NCBI GenBank assembly: GCA_037179515.1
Contig: JAXCGZ010007562.1
Location: forward strand, 157,501 to 221,500
Source: Halocaridina rubra
Taxonomy: Eukaryota > Arthropoda > Malacostraca > Decapoda > Atyidae
DNA: 64,000 nt
Direction of reading: 5' to 3'
A program made the position numbers and the translations under genes. Below are positions 63,705-64,000 of this stretch, piece by piece. Numbering within the stretch: the stretch's first letter is position 1; each line of letters starts with the position of its first letter. Below the pieces are notes generated by a model that was given only the letters and a program-made list of their open reading frames with translations, had not been told where the DNA came from and did no database searches.

Positions 63705-64000
63705 CAGAAATACATATAAATGGTATAGTAAGGGCAGCATATGCATTATTATCAAATATAAGGGTACCTTCAGGCACATGGACAAGGAAATGTTCAGAAA
63801 TATTTATATAACCTATGTGAGGCCAAAACTTGAATATGCAGCCCCCTTTTGGAATCTGCACTTGAAAAAGCATATAGCTAAGCTTGAAAAAGTTCAAAGA
63901 CATGCCACGAAACTGGTGCCAGAAATACGCAATCTCAGTTATGATGAGAGGCTGAGGGAATTAAACTTACCATCACTCGAAGCTAGAATATTGAGGGGGG
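63705..64000 (+). mobile_element. CR1 copy G, 5'-truncated, runs off window
   Basis: It starts CAGAAATACATATAAATGGT, as does copy E, and continues through the ORF2 C-terminal region to the window edge. A one-base loss at GGGTACCTTCAGG shifts the frame relative to other copies. Confidence 0.85.

Overview
This is a stretch of an animal nuclear genome: AT-rich, full of long dinucleotide and trinucleotide microsatellites and layers of transposons, with one clearly recognisable host gene. That gene is the 3' third of IFT122 (a subunit of the intraflagellar transport IFT-A complex). Its last eight coding exons lie on the + strand between 8921 and 27483. The transposon types (Tigger/pogo DNA transposons, CR1-like retrotransposons with CA-rich tails, jockey-like LINEs) and the abundance of (TA)n, (CT)n, (CA)n and (ATT)n fit an arthropod, most likely a decapod crustacean. 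The assignment to decapods is inference from repeat style, not proof.

Layout. 1-8790: a cluster of Tigger elements. One is near-complete (2833-6950), with a transposase reading frame on the - strand broken only by two TGA codons. Two are internally deleted derivatives (1-1437 and 6953-8673) that share one deletion junction, and there is one stray end (2663-2738). (TA)n tracts abut several of their ends. Between the first two lies an inverted pair of SINE-like pieces separated by (ATT)n/(AAT)n arrays. 8921-27483: IFT122 exons, with 1.13 kb of coding sequence spread over 18.6 kb. Its introns hold older Tigger remnants, a foldback element family, a SINE-like family, and LINE copies of at least three families on both strands. 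27484-33830: 3' flank with a LINE tail, microsatellites and long stretches without recognisable content.

33831-64000: almost entirely one family of CR1-like non-LTR retrotransposon in many states. There are old, decayed copies on both strands (33831-39655). There is a long tandem array of twelve units of about 1034 bp (39656-52063), each unit made of a young - strand CR1 3' end joined to an old + strand CR1 3' end. A longer - strand copy follows (52064-53340). Next comes a full-length + strand copy with ORF1 and ORF2 (about 53880-57925). Finally there is a chain of 5'-truncated + strand copies joined tail-to-body, mostly through (CA)n tracts, running off the right edge.

The most interesting structure is the array: a satellite DNA apparently born from two CR1 insertions. 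Two same-orientation CR1 3' ends flanking an older CR1 tail would allow unequal exchange, and the edges of the array (units 1 and 13) look like those two parent insertions. The second theme is self-chaining of CR1 copies at their own CA-rich 3' tails. The third is a Tigger family with an autonomous-sized copy and deletion derivatives side by side. No rRNA, tRNA, CRISPR or bacterial-type operon was seen.
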